A stretch of DNA of 64,000 nucleotides. It comes from Endozoicomonas sp. GU-1 (GTDB taxonomy: Bacteria; Pseudomonadota; Gammaproteobacteria; Pseudomonadales; Endozoicomonadaceae). Shown here piece after piece: positions 56,471 to 64,000 of this stretch. The number at the start of each line of letters is the position of its first letter. Positions within the stretch are counted from its first letter, which is position 1. Where the stretch lies: assembly GCF_027366395.1 (NCBI RefSeq), contig NZ_CP114771.1, forward strand, positions 620,001 to 684,000, written 5' to 3'. The translations under genes and the position numbers were made by a program. Below the pieces are notes generated by a model. It was not told the DNA's origin, made no database searches, and was given only the letters and a program-made list of their open reading frames with translations.

Positions 56471-59092
56471 TTACTGGTTGTTTTTTCTCTTTCTCTTGGC
56501 TGGTTTGCCGGTTGGTTCTTGTAACTGCTTTTCGGCGGTTAAGTCACCGTGATCTGTGAGTTGCCTGCCTTTATCAGCAGTAACGTATGGCGCATCTGCC
56601 CACCTTCTTTTAAGTGATACAGAGCCATGCCCCTGTGGCGGGATTCCTGTCCTGGTTTTTATCTGATCAATGTATGGTTTCATTAAATCCTGATTGCCAA
56701 GCCTGTTAACCGGAATTTCAATGACCTCAAAACCTGCTTTTTGCAACAGTGCGATTTTCAGCAGAGTCGAACCCTTTCTGGTGTTGAAATCACCACCCAC
56801 GTAATGAGAGGGCCCCTGAACTTCAATCACCAGGTTGTGATCTGGCAGTAACAGGTCAACAGGAGGCAGTGAGTTCAGACTCTGTTCTTCTTCAATCTGC
56901 AAAGAGGGAAAGCATGATAGGAGTAAATGGCGGACCTCGGATTGAGGTTTTGACCTGGTAGTCGGGTAATGGGGGACGACCGGGCACGCTCTCCCAAGCC
57001 AACTGGCGGCCATGGTAATAACGGATTGTTCCTCTTCATTGTCTGGGAATGTATTTTCCATGCGAGTAAACAGGTCATCCATGTGCTTTTCAAGCCAGTT
57101 ATTGTTATTGGAGTCCAGAGATAATCTGGCACAGCAAACCATTACTCCCCAGAGAGACATCAATAGGTCTTGCTGTGAGAACTGAGGGTTTACACTGATT
57201 CGGTAAACAAGCGATTCGAACATAGAGGTCACCACGTTCAGCTCAACGAACTCACCCAGTTTCGCCGTGGCCCAGAGTAGATTGGCGATTTCCTGTGGTT
57301 TAAAGTTAGCTTTCTGTGCGTTCACGTGGGGTAACAGCGCGGCGACGGTCTCTTTGAGTTCTGGTGTCTGCTCCTGCCCGCTGTCCACCAGTTTTGCCAT
57401 GGCCCAGAGCAGGTTGGCGATACCCTGTGGTGTAAAATTAGCTTTCTGTGCGTTCACGTGGGGTAACAGCGCGGCCACGGCCTCATTAAACTCTGTTGTC
57501 CGCTCCTCGCCACTGTCCAGCAGTTTCGCCATGGCCCACAGCAGGTTGGCGATATGCTGGGGAATAAATTGGTTTTTCTGTGCATTCACGTGGGGCAACA
57601 GCGCGGCCACAGCCTCTTTGAGCTCTGATGTTGTCTCCAGCCCGCTGTCCACCAGTTTCGCCATGGCCCACAGCAGGTTGGCGATTTCCTGTGGCTTAAA
57701 GTTAGCTTTCTCCGGGTTCACTTGTGGCAACAGCACGGCCACGGCCTCTTTGAGCTGCGGTGTCCACTCCTGCCCTTTTTCCACCAGTTTCGCTGTGGCC
57801 CAGAGCAAGTTGGCGATTTCCTGTGGTTTAAAGTTAGCTTTCTGCGCGTTCACGAGGAGCAACAGCGCGGCCACGGCCTCGTTGAGATCTGATGTTTGCT
57901 CCAGCCCGTTGTCCACCAGTTTTGCCATGGCCCATAGCAGGTTGGTAATGTCCTGGGCATTAAATTGGTTTTTCTGTGCGTTCACGAGGGGCAGCAGCAC
58001 GGCCACAGTCCCTTTGAGCCCTGGTGTCTGCTTACGCCAATTGTCCACCAGTTTTGCCATGGCCCACAGCAGGTTGGCGATTTCCTGTGGTTTAAAGTGA
58101 GCTTTTTGTATGTTTACGTGAGGCAACAGCGCGGCCACGGTCTCTTTGAGTTCTGGGGTCCGTTCCTGCCCGTTGTCTACCAGTTTCGCCATGGCCCACA
58201 GCAGGTTGGTGATTTCCTGAGGTTTAAAGTGAGCTTTCTGTGCGTTCAAGTTGGACAATAGGCTGGCCATGGCCTCGTTAAACTCTGGTGTTCGCTCCAG
58301 CCCGTTGTTCACCAGTTTCGCCATGGCCCACACCAGGTTGGCAATATGCTGAGGAATAAATTGGTCTTTTTGTGCGTTCATGTGGGGCAACAGTGCGGCC
58401 ACAGCCTTGTTGAGCCCTGGTGTTCGCTCCTGCCCGCTGTCTACCAGTTTTGCCATGGCCCACAGCAGGTTGGCGACACCCTGGGCATCAATATCCCTGG
58501 CTGGAGGTTTTTGGTTGCACTTGAATATGATTGCATCAAGTAGCGTTGACAGTAAGGCTGCTTGAGTGCCCTTAACACGCTCATCTATGGGGTTATGGGG
58601 GGTAAAAACACCCGCTGAAGTAAATGAGTGGAGTGTTGTCGTCAGGCTTCGCCAATTCCAGCTCCGAGTTACGGAAAAATTTTGCATTAAACGTATCAGC
58701 TGGATTTGTTCGGCTCGATTTAATGGTCTTTTAGACGCTGACGTGTATTTTTTAATTGAACTGGCATATCGACCGTGATGCCTCCCATCATAGCGCTGAC
58801 CGAAACGATAAGATTGACTCACCAGATCATCCATTATTTCCTGTTTGGTGAGGGTATTGAAATCTTGAGCAGGGTTGACTGAACGGTACTGTAGATGCTG
58901 AGAAGAGCGTGTGGAAGAAGAATGGTAAAATTCATGACGCGCCGGGGCAGTGCGGGAGGGGGTATCCCATTGTCTGACTGTGGCATATCCATATCGTCCA
59001 TGCCGTGAAGAAGACGCCTGGTCATCCGGTTGGTTGTCATCATTGCCTGATCCTGCGTATTGACCACTGATACCAGCAGAACTTCTATCCAT
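56471..59092 (-). CDS. OPR-repeat/RAP protein, copy 19
   Basis: 873 residues with ten units (about 200-613). Cassettes: DAQG, IPQH, KPQE, KPQE, NAQD, KPQE, KPQE, IPQH, TPQG, KPQE. Unit 5 follows an NWRKQTPGLKGTVAVLLPLV helix B, a module recurring in copies 11, 15, 17, 18 and 20. RAP domain at about 745; tail complete (KRKRKNNQ). The 3' half is close to copy 17. Start MDRSSAGIS at 59092; spacing 107 nt to copy 18 and 106 nt to copy 20. Confidence 0.9.
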   Translation of the reverse strand: MDRSSAGISGQYAGSGNDDNQPDDQASSSRHGRYGYATVRQWDTPSRTAPARHEFYHSSSTRSSQHLQYRSVNPAQDFNTLTKQEIMDDLVSQSYRFGQRYDGRHHGRYASSIKKYTSASKRPLNRAEQIQLIRLMQNFSVTRSWNWRSLTTTLHSFTSAGVFTPHNPIDERVKGTQAALLSTLLDAIIFKCNQKPPARDIDAQGVANLLWAMAKLVDSGQERTPGLNKAVAALLPHMNAQKDQFIPQHIANLVWAMAKLVNNGLERTPEFNEAMASLLSNLNAQKAHFKPQEITNLLWAMAKLVDNGQERTPELKETVAALLPHVNIQKAHFKPQEIANLLWAMAKLVDNWRKQTPGLKGTVAVLLPLVNAQKNQFNAQDITNLLWAMAKLVDNGLEQTSDLNEAVAALLLLVNAQKANFKPQEIANLLWATAKLVEKGQEWTPQLKEAVAVLLPQVNPEKANFKPQEIANLLWAMAKLVDSGLETTSELKEAVAALLPHVNAQKNQFIPQHIANLLWAMAKLLDSGEERTTEFNEAVAALLPHVNAQKANFTPQGIANLLWAMAKLVDSGQEQTPELKETVAALLPHVNAQKANFKPQEIANLLWATAKLGEFVELNVVTSMFESLVYRISVNPQFSQQDLLMSLWGVMVCCARLSLDSNNNNWLEKHMDDLFTRMENTFPDNEEEQSVITMAASWLGRACPVVPHYPTTRSKPQSEVRHLLLSCFPSLQIEEEQSLNSLPPVDLLLPDHNLVIEVQGPSHYVGGDFNTRKGSTLLKIALLQKAGFEVIEIPVNRLGNQDLMKPYIDQIKTRTGIPPQGHGSVSLKRRWADAPYVTADKGRQLTDHGDLTAEKQLQEPTGKPAKRKRKNNQ

Positions 59093-59198
59093 AACTATAT
59101 TTCATTAATTCATGAGAATATAAGAAGCAGACTGCGGTTCTGTTCAGAAGTTCATTTTGCTGGAATGTGAAAACGGTTCCTGGGGCGAAGGGAGGGAA

Positions 59199-62100
59199 TT
59201 ACTGGTTGTTTTTTCTCTTTCTCTTGGCTGGTTTGCCGGTTTGTTCTTGTAACTGCTTTTCGACGGTTAGGTAACCATGATCTGAAGGCTGCCTGCCTTT
59301 ATCAGCAGTAACGTATGCCGCATTTGCCCACCTTCTTTTGAGTGATACAGAGCCACGCCCCTGTGGCGGGAACAATGTCCTGGTCTTTATTTGATCAATG
59401 TATGGTTTCATTAAATCCTGATTGCCAAGCCTGTTAACCGGAATTTCAATGACCTCAAATCCTGCTTTTTGCAACAGTGCGATTTTCAGCAGCGTCGAAC
59501 CCTTCCTGGTGTTGAAATCACCACCCACGTAATGAGACGCTCCCTGAACTTCAATCACCAGGTTGTGATCTGGCAGTAGCAGGTCAACCGAAGGCAGTGA
59601 GTTCAGACTCTTTTCTTCTTCAATCAGCAAAGAGGGAAAGCATGATTGGAGTAGATGGCGAACCTCGGATTGACGTTTTGACCTGGTAGTCGGGTAATGG
59701 GGGACGACCGGGCATGCTCTCCCAAGCCAACTGGCGGCCATGGCAATGATGCGTTGATCTTCTTCATTGTGCAGGAATGTATTTTCCAGACGGGTAAACA
59801 GGTCATCCAGATGTTTTTCAAGCCAGTTATTGTTTTTAGAGTTCAGAGACAATCTGGCACAGCAAACCATCACTCCCCAGAGAGAAATCAATAGGTCTTG
59901 CTGTGAGAGCTGAGGGTTTTCACTGATTCGGTAAACAAGCGATGCAAACGTAGAGGTCACCACGTTCAGCTCAACGAACTCACCCAGTTTCGCCGTGGCC
60001 CACAGCAGATTGGCGATTTCCTGTGGTTTAAAGTTAGCTTTCTGTGTGTTCACGTGGCGCAATAGTGCGGCCACGGCCTCGTTGAGCTCCGATGTCCACT
60101 CCCCGCTGTCCACCAGTTTCGCCATGGCCCACAGCAGGTTGGCGATTTCCTGTGGTTTAAAGTTAGCTTTCTCTTTGTTGACCTGTGGCAACAGCGCCGC
60201 TACGGCCTCGTTAAACTCTGGTGTTCGCTCCTGCCCGTTGTCCACCAGCTTCGCCATGGCCCACAGCAGGATGGCGATTCCCTGGGCATTAAATTGGTGC
60301 TTCCCTGCGTTCAGGTGAGGCAACAGCGCAGCCACGGCTTCGTTAAAGTCTGATGTCCGTTCCTGCCCGCTATTCACCAGTTTCGCCATGGCACACAGCA
60401 GGTTGGCGATACCCTGTGGTTTAAAGTTATCTTTCTGTGCGTTGACGTGGGGCAACAGTGCGGCCACGGCCTCTGTAAGCTCTGGAGTCCTTTCCTGCCC
60501 GTTGTCCAGCAATTTCGCTATCGCCCACAGCAGGTTGGCGATATGCGGCGGAGTAAATTGGTCTTTATGTGCGTTTACGTAGGGCAACAGCGCGGCCACG
60601 GCCTTGTTGAGCCCTGGTGTTCGCTCTTGCCCCTTGCTCACCAGTTTTGCCATGGCCCACAGCAGGTTGGCGATATGCTGAGGAATAAATTGGGTTTTTT
60701 TTGCGTTCACGTGGGGCAACAGTGTGGCCACAGCCTCTTTGAGCACTGGTGTTCGCTTCTGCCCCTTGTCCACCAGTTTTGCCATGGCCCACAGCAGGTT
60801 GGCGATATCCTGTTGTTTAAAGTTACCTTGCTGTGCGTTCACGTGAGGCAATAGAGTGGCCACCGCCTCGTTGAGCTCTGGTGTTCGCTTTTGCCTGTTG
60901 TCCACCAGTTTCGCTATAGCCCACAGCAGGTTGGCGATTTCCTGTCGTTTAAAGTTAGCTTTCTGTGCGTTCACGTGGGGCAGCAACGTGGCCACGGCCT
61001 TGTTGAGCCCTGGTGTGTGCTCCTGCCCGTGGTCCACCAGTTTTGCCATGGCCCACAGCAGGTTGGCGATATGCTGAGGAATAAATTGGTTCTTTTTTGC
61101 GTTCACGTAGGGCAACAGCGCGGCCACGGCCTTATTGAGATCTGGTGTCTGTTGGTACCCGTTGTCCTCCAGTTTCGCCATGGCCCACAGCAGGTTGGTA
61201 ATGCCCTGGCTATTAAATTGGTCTTTCTGTGCTTTCACGTGGGGCAACAGCGCGGCCACGGCCTTGTTGAGATCTGGTGTCTGTTGGTACCCATTGTCCA
61301 CCAGTTTTGCCATGGCCCACAGCAGGTTGGCAATGCCCTGGGGATTAAATTGGTCTTTCTGTGCGTTCACGAGGGGCAACAGCGTGGCTACGGCCCCTTT
61401 GCACCCTGGTGTCTGCTTTGGCCCGTGGTCCACCAGTTTCGCCATGGCCCATAGCAGGTTGGCGATATGTTGAGGAATAAATTGGTCTTTCTGTGCGTTC
61501 ACGAGGGGCAACAAGGATGCCATGGCCTCGTTGAACTCTGGTATTCGCTTCTGTCCATTGTTCACCAGTTTTGCCATGGCCCACAGCAGGTTGGCGATTT
61601 CCTGTGGATTAAAGTTAGCTTTATGTGCGTCCACATCGGCCATTAACCTGGCCACGGCCTCATTGAGTTCTGGCGTCTGTTCCTGTCCGTTGTCCACCAG
61701 TTTCGCCATGGCCCATAGCAGGTTGGCAATATGCTGAGGAATAAATTGGTCTTTCTGTGCGTTCATGTGGGGCAACAGTGCGGCCACAGCCTCGTTGAGC
61801 CCTGGTGTTCGCTCCAGCCCTCTGTCTGCCAGTTTCGCCATGGCCCACAGCAGGTTGGCGATTCCCTGGGCATCAATATCCCTGGCTTCAGGTTTTCGGT
61901 TGCACTTGAATATGATGGCATCAAGTAGCGCTGACAATAAGGCAGCTTGAGTACGCTTAACACGCCCATCCATGGGGCTATGAGGGGTAAAAACACCCGC
62001 TGAAGTCAATGAATGAAATGTTGTCGTCAGGCTTCGCCAATTCCAGCTCCGTGTTGCGGTAAAATTTTCCAGCAAACGCATCAGCTGGCTTTGTTCCGCT

Positions 62101-62477
62101 CGATTCAACGGTCGTTTAGCAGCTAACGTGTATTTTTTAATTAAGCTGGCATATTGACCGTGATGTCTCCCATTATAGCGATCACCAAAACGATAAGATT
62201 TATTCACCAGGCGATCCATTATTTTCTGTCTGGTGAGAGCATTAAAATCCTGAGCAGGGTTTACTGAACGGTTCTTTAGATGTTGAGAAGAGCGTTTGAA
62301 AGAAGCGTGGTAAAATTCATGACGCCCCGGGGCAGTGCGGGAGAGGGTATCCCATTGTCTGACTGTTTTATATCTATATCGTCCACGCCGTGAAGAAGCG
62401 GCCTGGTCATCTGTTTGGTTGTAATCATTGCCTGATCTTGCGTATTGACCACTGACACCAGCAGAGCTTCTATCCAT
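59199..62477 (-). CDS. OPR-repeat/RAP protein, copy 20
   Basis: 1092 residues with 15 units (about 200-833). Cassettes: DAQG, IPQH, NPQE, IPQH, NPQG, NSQG, IPQH, KRQE, KQQD, IPQH, TPPH, KPQG, NAQG, KPQE, KPQE. Units 5-6 are a tandem duplicate (GYQQTPDLNKAVAALLP in both). The unit before the cap is the 43-residue SGEWTS form. One unit has LLCAMAKLV. RAP domain at about 964 (SVDLLLPDHN, IEVQGASHY), tail complete (AKRKRKNNQ). Start MDRSSAGVS at 62477; copy 21 ends 237 nt upstream. Confidence 0.9.
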   Translation of the reverse strand: MDRSSAGVSGQYARSGNDYNQTDDQAASSRRGRYRYKTVRQWDTLSRTAPGRHEFYHASFKRSSQHLKNRSVNPAQDFNALTRQKIMDRLVNKSYRFGDRYNGRHHGQYASLIKKYTLAAKRPLNRAEQSQLMRLLENFTATRSWNWRSLTTTFHSLTSAGVFTPHSPMDGRVKRTQAALLSALLDAIIFKCNRKPEARDIDAQGIANLLWAMAKLADRGLERTPGLNEAVAALLPHMNAQKDQFIPQHIANLLWAMAKLVDNGQEQTPELNEAVARLMADVDAHKANFNPQEIANLLWAMAKLVNNGQKRIPEFNEAMASLLPLVNAQKDQFIPQHIANLLWAMAKLVDHGPKQTPGCKGAVATLLPLVNAQKDQFNPQGIANLLWAMAKLVDNGYQQTPDLNKAVAALLPHVKAQKDQFNSQGITNLLWAMAKLEDNGYQQTPDLNKAVAALLPYVNAKKNQFIPQHIANLLWAMAKLVDHGQEHTPGLNKAVATLLPHVNAQKANFKRQEIANLLWAIAKLVDNRQKRTPELNEAVATLLPHVNAQQGNFKQQDIANLLWAMAKLVDKGQKRTPVLKEAVATLLPHVNAKKTQFIPQHIANLLWAMAKLVSKGQERTPGLNKAVAALLPYVNAHKDQFTPPHIANLLWAIAKLLDNGQERTPELTEAVAALLPHVNAQKDNFKPQGIANLLCAMAKLVNSGQERTSDFNEAVAALLPHLNAGKHQFNAQGIAILLWAMAKLVDNGQERTPEFNEAVAALLPQVNKEKANFKPQEIANLLWAMAKLVDSGEWTSELNEAVAALLRHVNTQKANFKPQEIANLLWATAKLGEFVELNVVTSTFASLVYRISENPQLSQQDLLISLWGVMVCCARLSLNSKNNNWLEKHLDDLFTRLENTFLHNEEDQRIIAMAASWLGRACPVVPHYPTTRSKRQSEVRHLLQSCFPSLLIEEEKSLNSLPSVDLLLPDHNLVIEVQGASHYVGGDFNTRKGSTLLKIALLQKAGFEVIEIPVNRLGNQDLMKPYIDQIKTRTLFPPQGRGSVSLKRRWANAAYVTADKGRQPSDHGYLTVEKQLQEQTGKPAKRKRKNNQ

Positions 62478-62714
62478 AACTATATTTCATTAATTCATGA
62501 GAATATAAAAAGCAGACTACTGTTCTGTTCAGAAGTTCATTTTGCTGAAACGTTTATAAACGTAAACAGTTGGGGAAATACATCTACTCATGATACCACC
62601 CATCCATTATTTTCACCTCATCCGGGGCAAGATGTATGGGCAACAGGTGTTCAACGCTGGCATTCCTTCCCGGAATGTGAAAAAGGTTCTTGAGTCATGA
62701 TGGGAGGAAGGCGA

Positions 62715-64000
62715 TTACTGGCTGTTTGTTTTCTTCCTCTTTCCTGGTCTGCCGGTTGGCTCTTTTGAATGCTTTTCGGCGGTTAAGTATCCATGATCTG
62801 AGGGTTGCCTGCCGTTATCAGCAGTAACGTATGCAGCATCTGCCCACCTTCTTTTAAGTGATACAGAGCCATGACCCTGTGGCGGGAAACCTATCCTGGT
62901 CTTTATTTGATCAATGTATGGTTTCATTAAATCCTGACTCCAAAGCCTGTTAACCGGAACTTCAATGACCTCAAATCCTGCTTTTTGCAACAGTGCGATT
63001 TTCAGCAGAGTTGAACCATTCCTGGTGTTGAAATCACCACCCACGTAATGAGACGGTCCCTGAACTTCAATCACCATGTTGTGATCTGGTAGAAGCAGGT
63101 CAACCGGAGGCAATGAGTTCAGACTCTTTTCTTCTTCAATCCTCAAGGAGGGAAAGCGTGACTGGAGTTGATCGCGAAAGTCGGATTGACGTTTTGACCT
63201 GATAGTCTGGTAATGGGGGACGACCGGGCACGCTCTCCCAAGCCAACTTGCGGCCATGGCAATGATGCGTTGATTCTCTTCATTGTCTGAGGATGTATTT
63301 TCCAGACGAGTAAACAGGGCATCCATTTGCTTTTCAAGCCAGTTATTGTTAATGGAAACCAGAGACAATCTGGCACAGCAAACCATCACTCCCCAGAGAG
63401 AAATCAATAGGTCTTGCTGTGAGAGCTGAGGGTTTTCACTGATTCGGTAAACAAGCGATTCAAACATAGAGGTAACCACGTTCAGCTCAACGAACTCACC
63501 CAGTTTCGCAGAGGCCCACAGCAGATTGGCGATTTCCTGTGGTTTAAAGTTGGTTTTCTGTGTGTTCACGAGGAGCAACAGTGCGGCCACAGTCTGTTTG
63601 AGTCCCGGTGTCTGCTCCTGCCCGTTGTCCACCAGTTTCGCCATGGCCCACAGCAGGTTGGCGATTTCTTGTGGTTTAAAGTTAGCTTTCTCTGTGTTGA
63701 CGTGTGGCAACAGCGCGGTCGCGGCCTCGTTGAGCTCTGGTATCCACTCCCCGTTGTCCACCAGTTTCGCGATGGCCCACAGCAGGTTGGCGATATGCAG
63801 AGGAATAAATTGGTCTTTCTGTGCGTTCACGAGGGGCAACAGCGCGGCCACGGCCTCCTGGAACTCTGGGGTGCGCTCCTGCCCGTTGTCCACCAGTTTC
63901 GCCATGGCCCACAGCAGGTTGGCGATACCCTGTGGTTTAAAGTTTGCTTTCTGTGCGCTCACGTGAGGCAACAGCGCAGCCATCGCCTCGTTGAACTCTG
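62715..64000 (-). CDS. OPR-repeat/RAP protein, copy 21 (3' part, runs off right edge)
   Basis: C-terminal part; the frame stays open past 63983 to the right edge, so the start and most repeats lie outside. Visible: part of one unit, then units KPQG, IPLH (a 43-residue NGEWIP helix B), KPQE and the cap KPQE (ASAKLGEFVELN), followed by the linker (LVSINNNWLEKQM), RAP domain (VDLLLPDHN, IEVQGPSHYVGGDF) and basic tail (GKRKKTNSQ). Stop at 62715. Belongs to the right-hand subfamily with copies 10-20. Confidence 0.87.
   Translation of the reverse strand, partial: EFNEAMAALLPHVSAQKANFKPQGIANLLWAMAKLVDNGQERTPEFQEAVAALLPLVNAQKDQFIPLHIANLLWAIAKLVDNGEWIPELNEAATALLPHVNTEKANFKPQEIANLLWAMAKLVDNGQEQTPGLKQTVAALLLLVNTQKTNFKPQEIANLLWASAKLGEFVELNVVTSMFESLVYRISENPQLSQQDLLISLWGVMVCCARLSLVSINNNWLEKQMDALFTRLENTSSDNEENQRIIAMAASWLGRACPVVPHYQTIRSKRQSDFRDQLQSRFPSLRIEEEKSLNSLPPVDLLLPDHNMVIEVQGPSHYVGGDFNTRNGSTLLKIALLQKAGFEVIEVPVNRLWSQDLMKPYIDQIKTRIGFPPQGHGSVSLKRRWADAAYVTADNGRQPSDHGYLTAEKHSKEPTGRPGKRKKTNSQ

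Larger units (their letters stand above)
1..64000 (-). repeat. Tandem array of 21 OPR-repeat/RAP-domain genes
   Basis: Twenty-one paralogous genes lie head to tail on the minus strand. Shared plan, in residues of a typical copy: low-complexity Ser/Arg/Asn segment (1-70); conserved N-domain (80-195; YDGR, HGxYASSIKKYT, RPLNRAEQ); helical units of 44 residues from about residue 200; a linker with a degenerate unit (SLWGVMVCCARL) and an MAASWLGR motif; then the RAP domain, starting about 132 residues after the last unit. Each unit is helix A (PQxIANLLWAMAKLVDNG) plus helix B (TPELNEAVAALLPHVNAQK). In the entries below, 'cassette' means the four residues after the Phe that opens a unit. OPR repeats and RAP domains are known from chloroplast and mitochondrial RNA-processing proteins; RAP is related to the PD-(D/E)XK nuclease fold. 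RNA binding is therefore expected, and cleavage is possible but unproven. Unit counts predict every RAP position to within about two residues, which supports the parsing. Confidence 0.9.

Noticed and set aside
1-64000. CRISPR or satellite-type array
   Set aside because: The period is 132 bp and fully coding, with substitutions mainly in codon-variable positions; there are no short constant repeats with unique spacers.
1-64000. PPR, TALE, Pumilio or ankyrin repeats
   Set aside because: Unit length is 44 residues with an ANLLWAMAKL helix and a C-terminal RAP domain. PPR is about 35, TALE about 34, Pumilio about 36 and ankyrin about 33, each with different signatures.

Overview
This window is almost entirely one thing: a head-to-tail array of 21 paralogous genes, all on the minus strand, running from edge to edge. 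The first copy (left) and the last copy (right) are cut by the window. Each complete gene encodes a protein of about 470-1270 residues with the same plan. It has a Ser/Arg/Asn-rich N-terminus, a conserved N-domain, 2 to 19 helical repeats of 44 residues (132 bp), a degenerate repeat-like linker, and a C-terminal RAP domain. Twelve copies also carry, or originally carried, a Lys/Arg-rich tail. The repeat (F-x-P-Q-x-I-A-N-L-L-W-A-M-A-K-L, then an amphipathic second helix) matches the octotricopeptide (OPR) class of RNA-binding solenoids. The RAP domain (V-D-L-L-L-P, E-V-Q-G-P-S-H-Y, S-T-L-L-K) is the partner of OPR and FASTK-type repeats in organellar RNA-processing factors. I count about 250 repeat units.

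Layout, in the direction of transcription (right to left): copies 21 to 17 (64.0-49.7 kb), frameshifted copy 16 (49.5-46.2 kb), copies 15 to 13 (45.9-37.2 kb), frameshifted copy 12 (37.0-34.1 kb), copies 11 and 10 (33.9-27.8 kb), an 886-bp IS5-family element (27.8-26.9 kb), copy 9, copy 8 (frameshifted and carrying a 1933-bp group II intron at 19.7-21.6 kb), and copies 7 to 1. Genes are separated by only 51-238 bp. Every start codon is preceded by the same AT-rich leader with inverted repeats and no Shine-Dalgarno sequence, so each gene probably has its own promoter or control region.

The array looks like an evolving repertoire. The ends of each repeat domain are nearly fixed (second unit IPQH, last units KPQE in copies 10-21). 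The middle units are reshuffled combinations of a few cassette types (IPQH, NAQG, KPQE, TPQG, TPQA and others). Copies 12, 13 and 14 show recent block exchange. Homopolymer changes, short-direct-repeat deletions, an intron and an IS mark active turnover. The likely role is a set of RNA-binding, possibly RNA-cleaving, proteins with different target specificities, acting either on the cell's own RNAs or, if exported, on host RNAs. This is inference.

Organism: certainly bacterial (group II intron, IS5-family element, closely packed genes). The expanded eukaryote-like repeat family, mobile elements and intermediate base composition suggest a host-associated gammaproteobacterium. Endozoicomonas-like genomes come to mind, but the window holds no marker gene to prove it. 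I see no tRNA, rRNA, CRISPR array or housekeeping gene.
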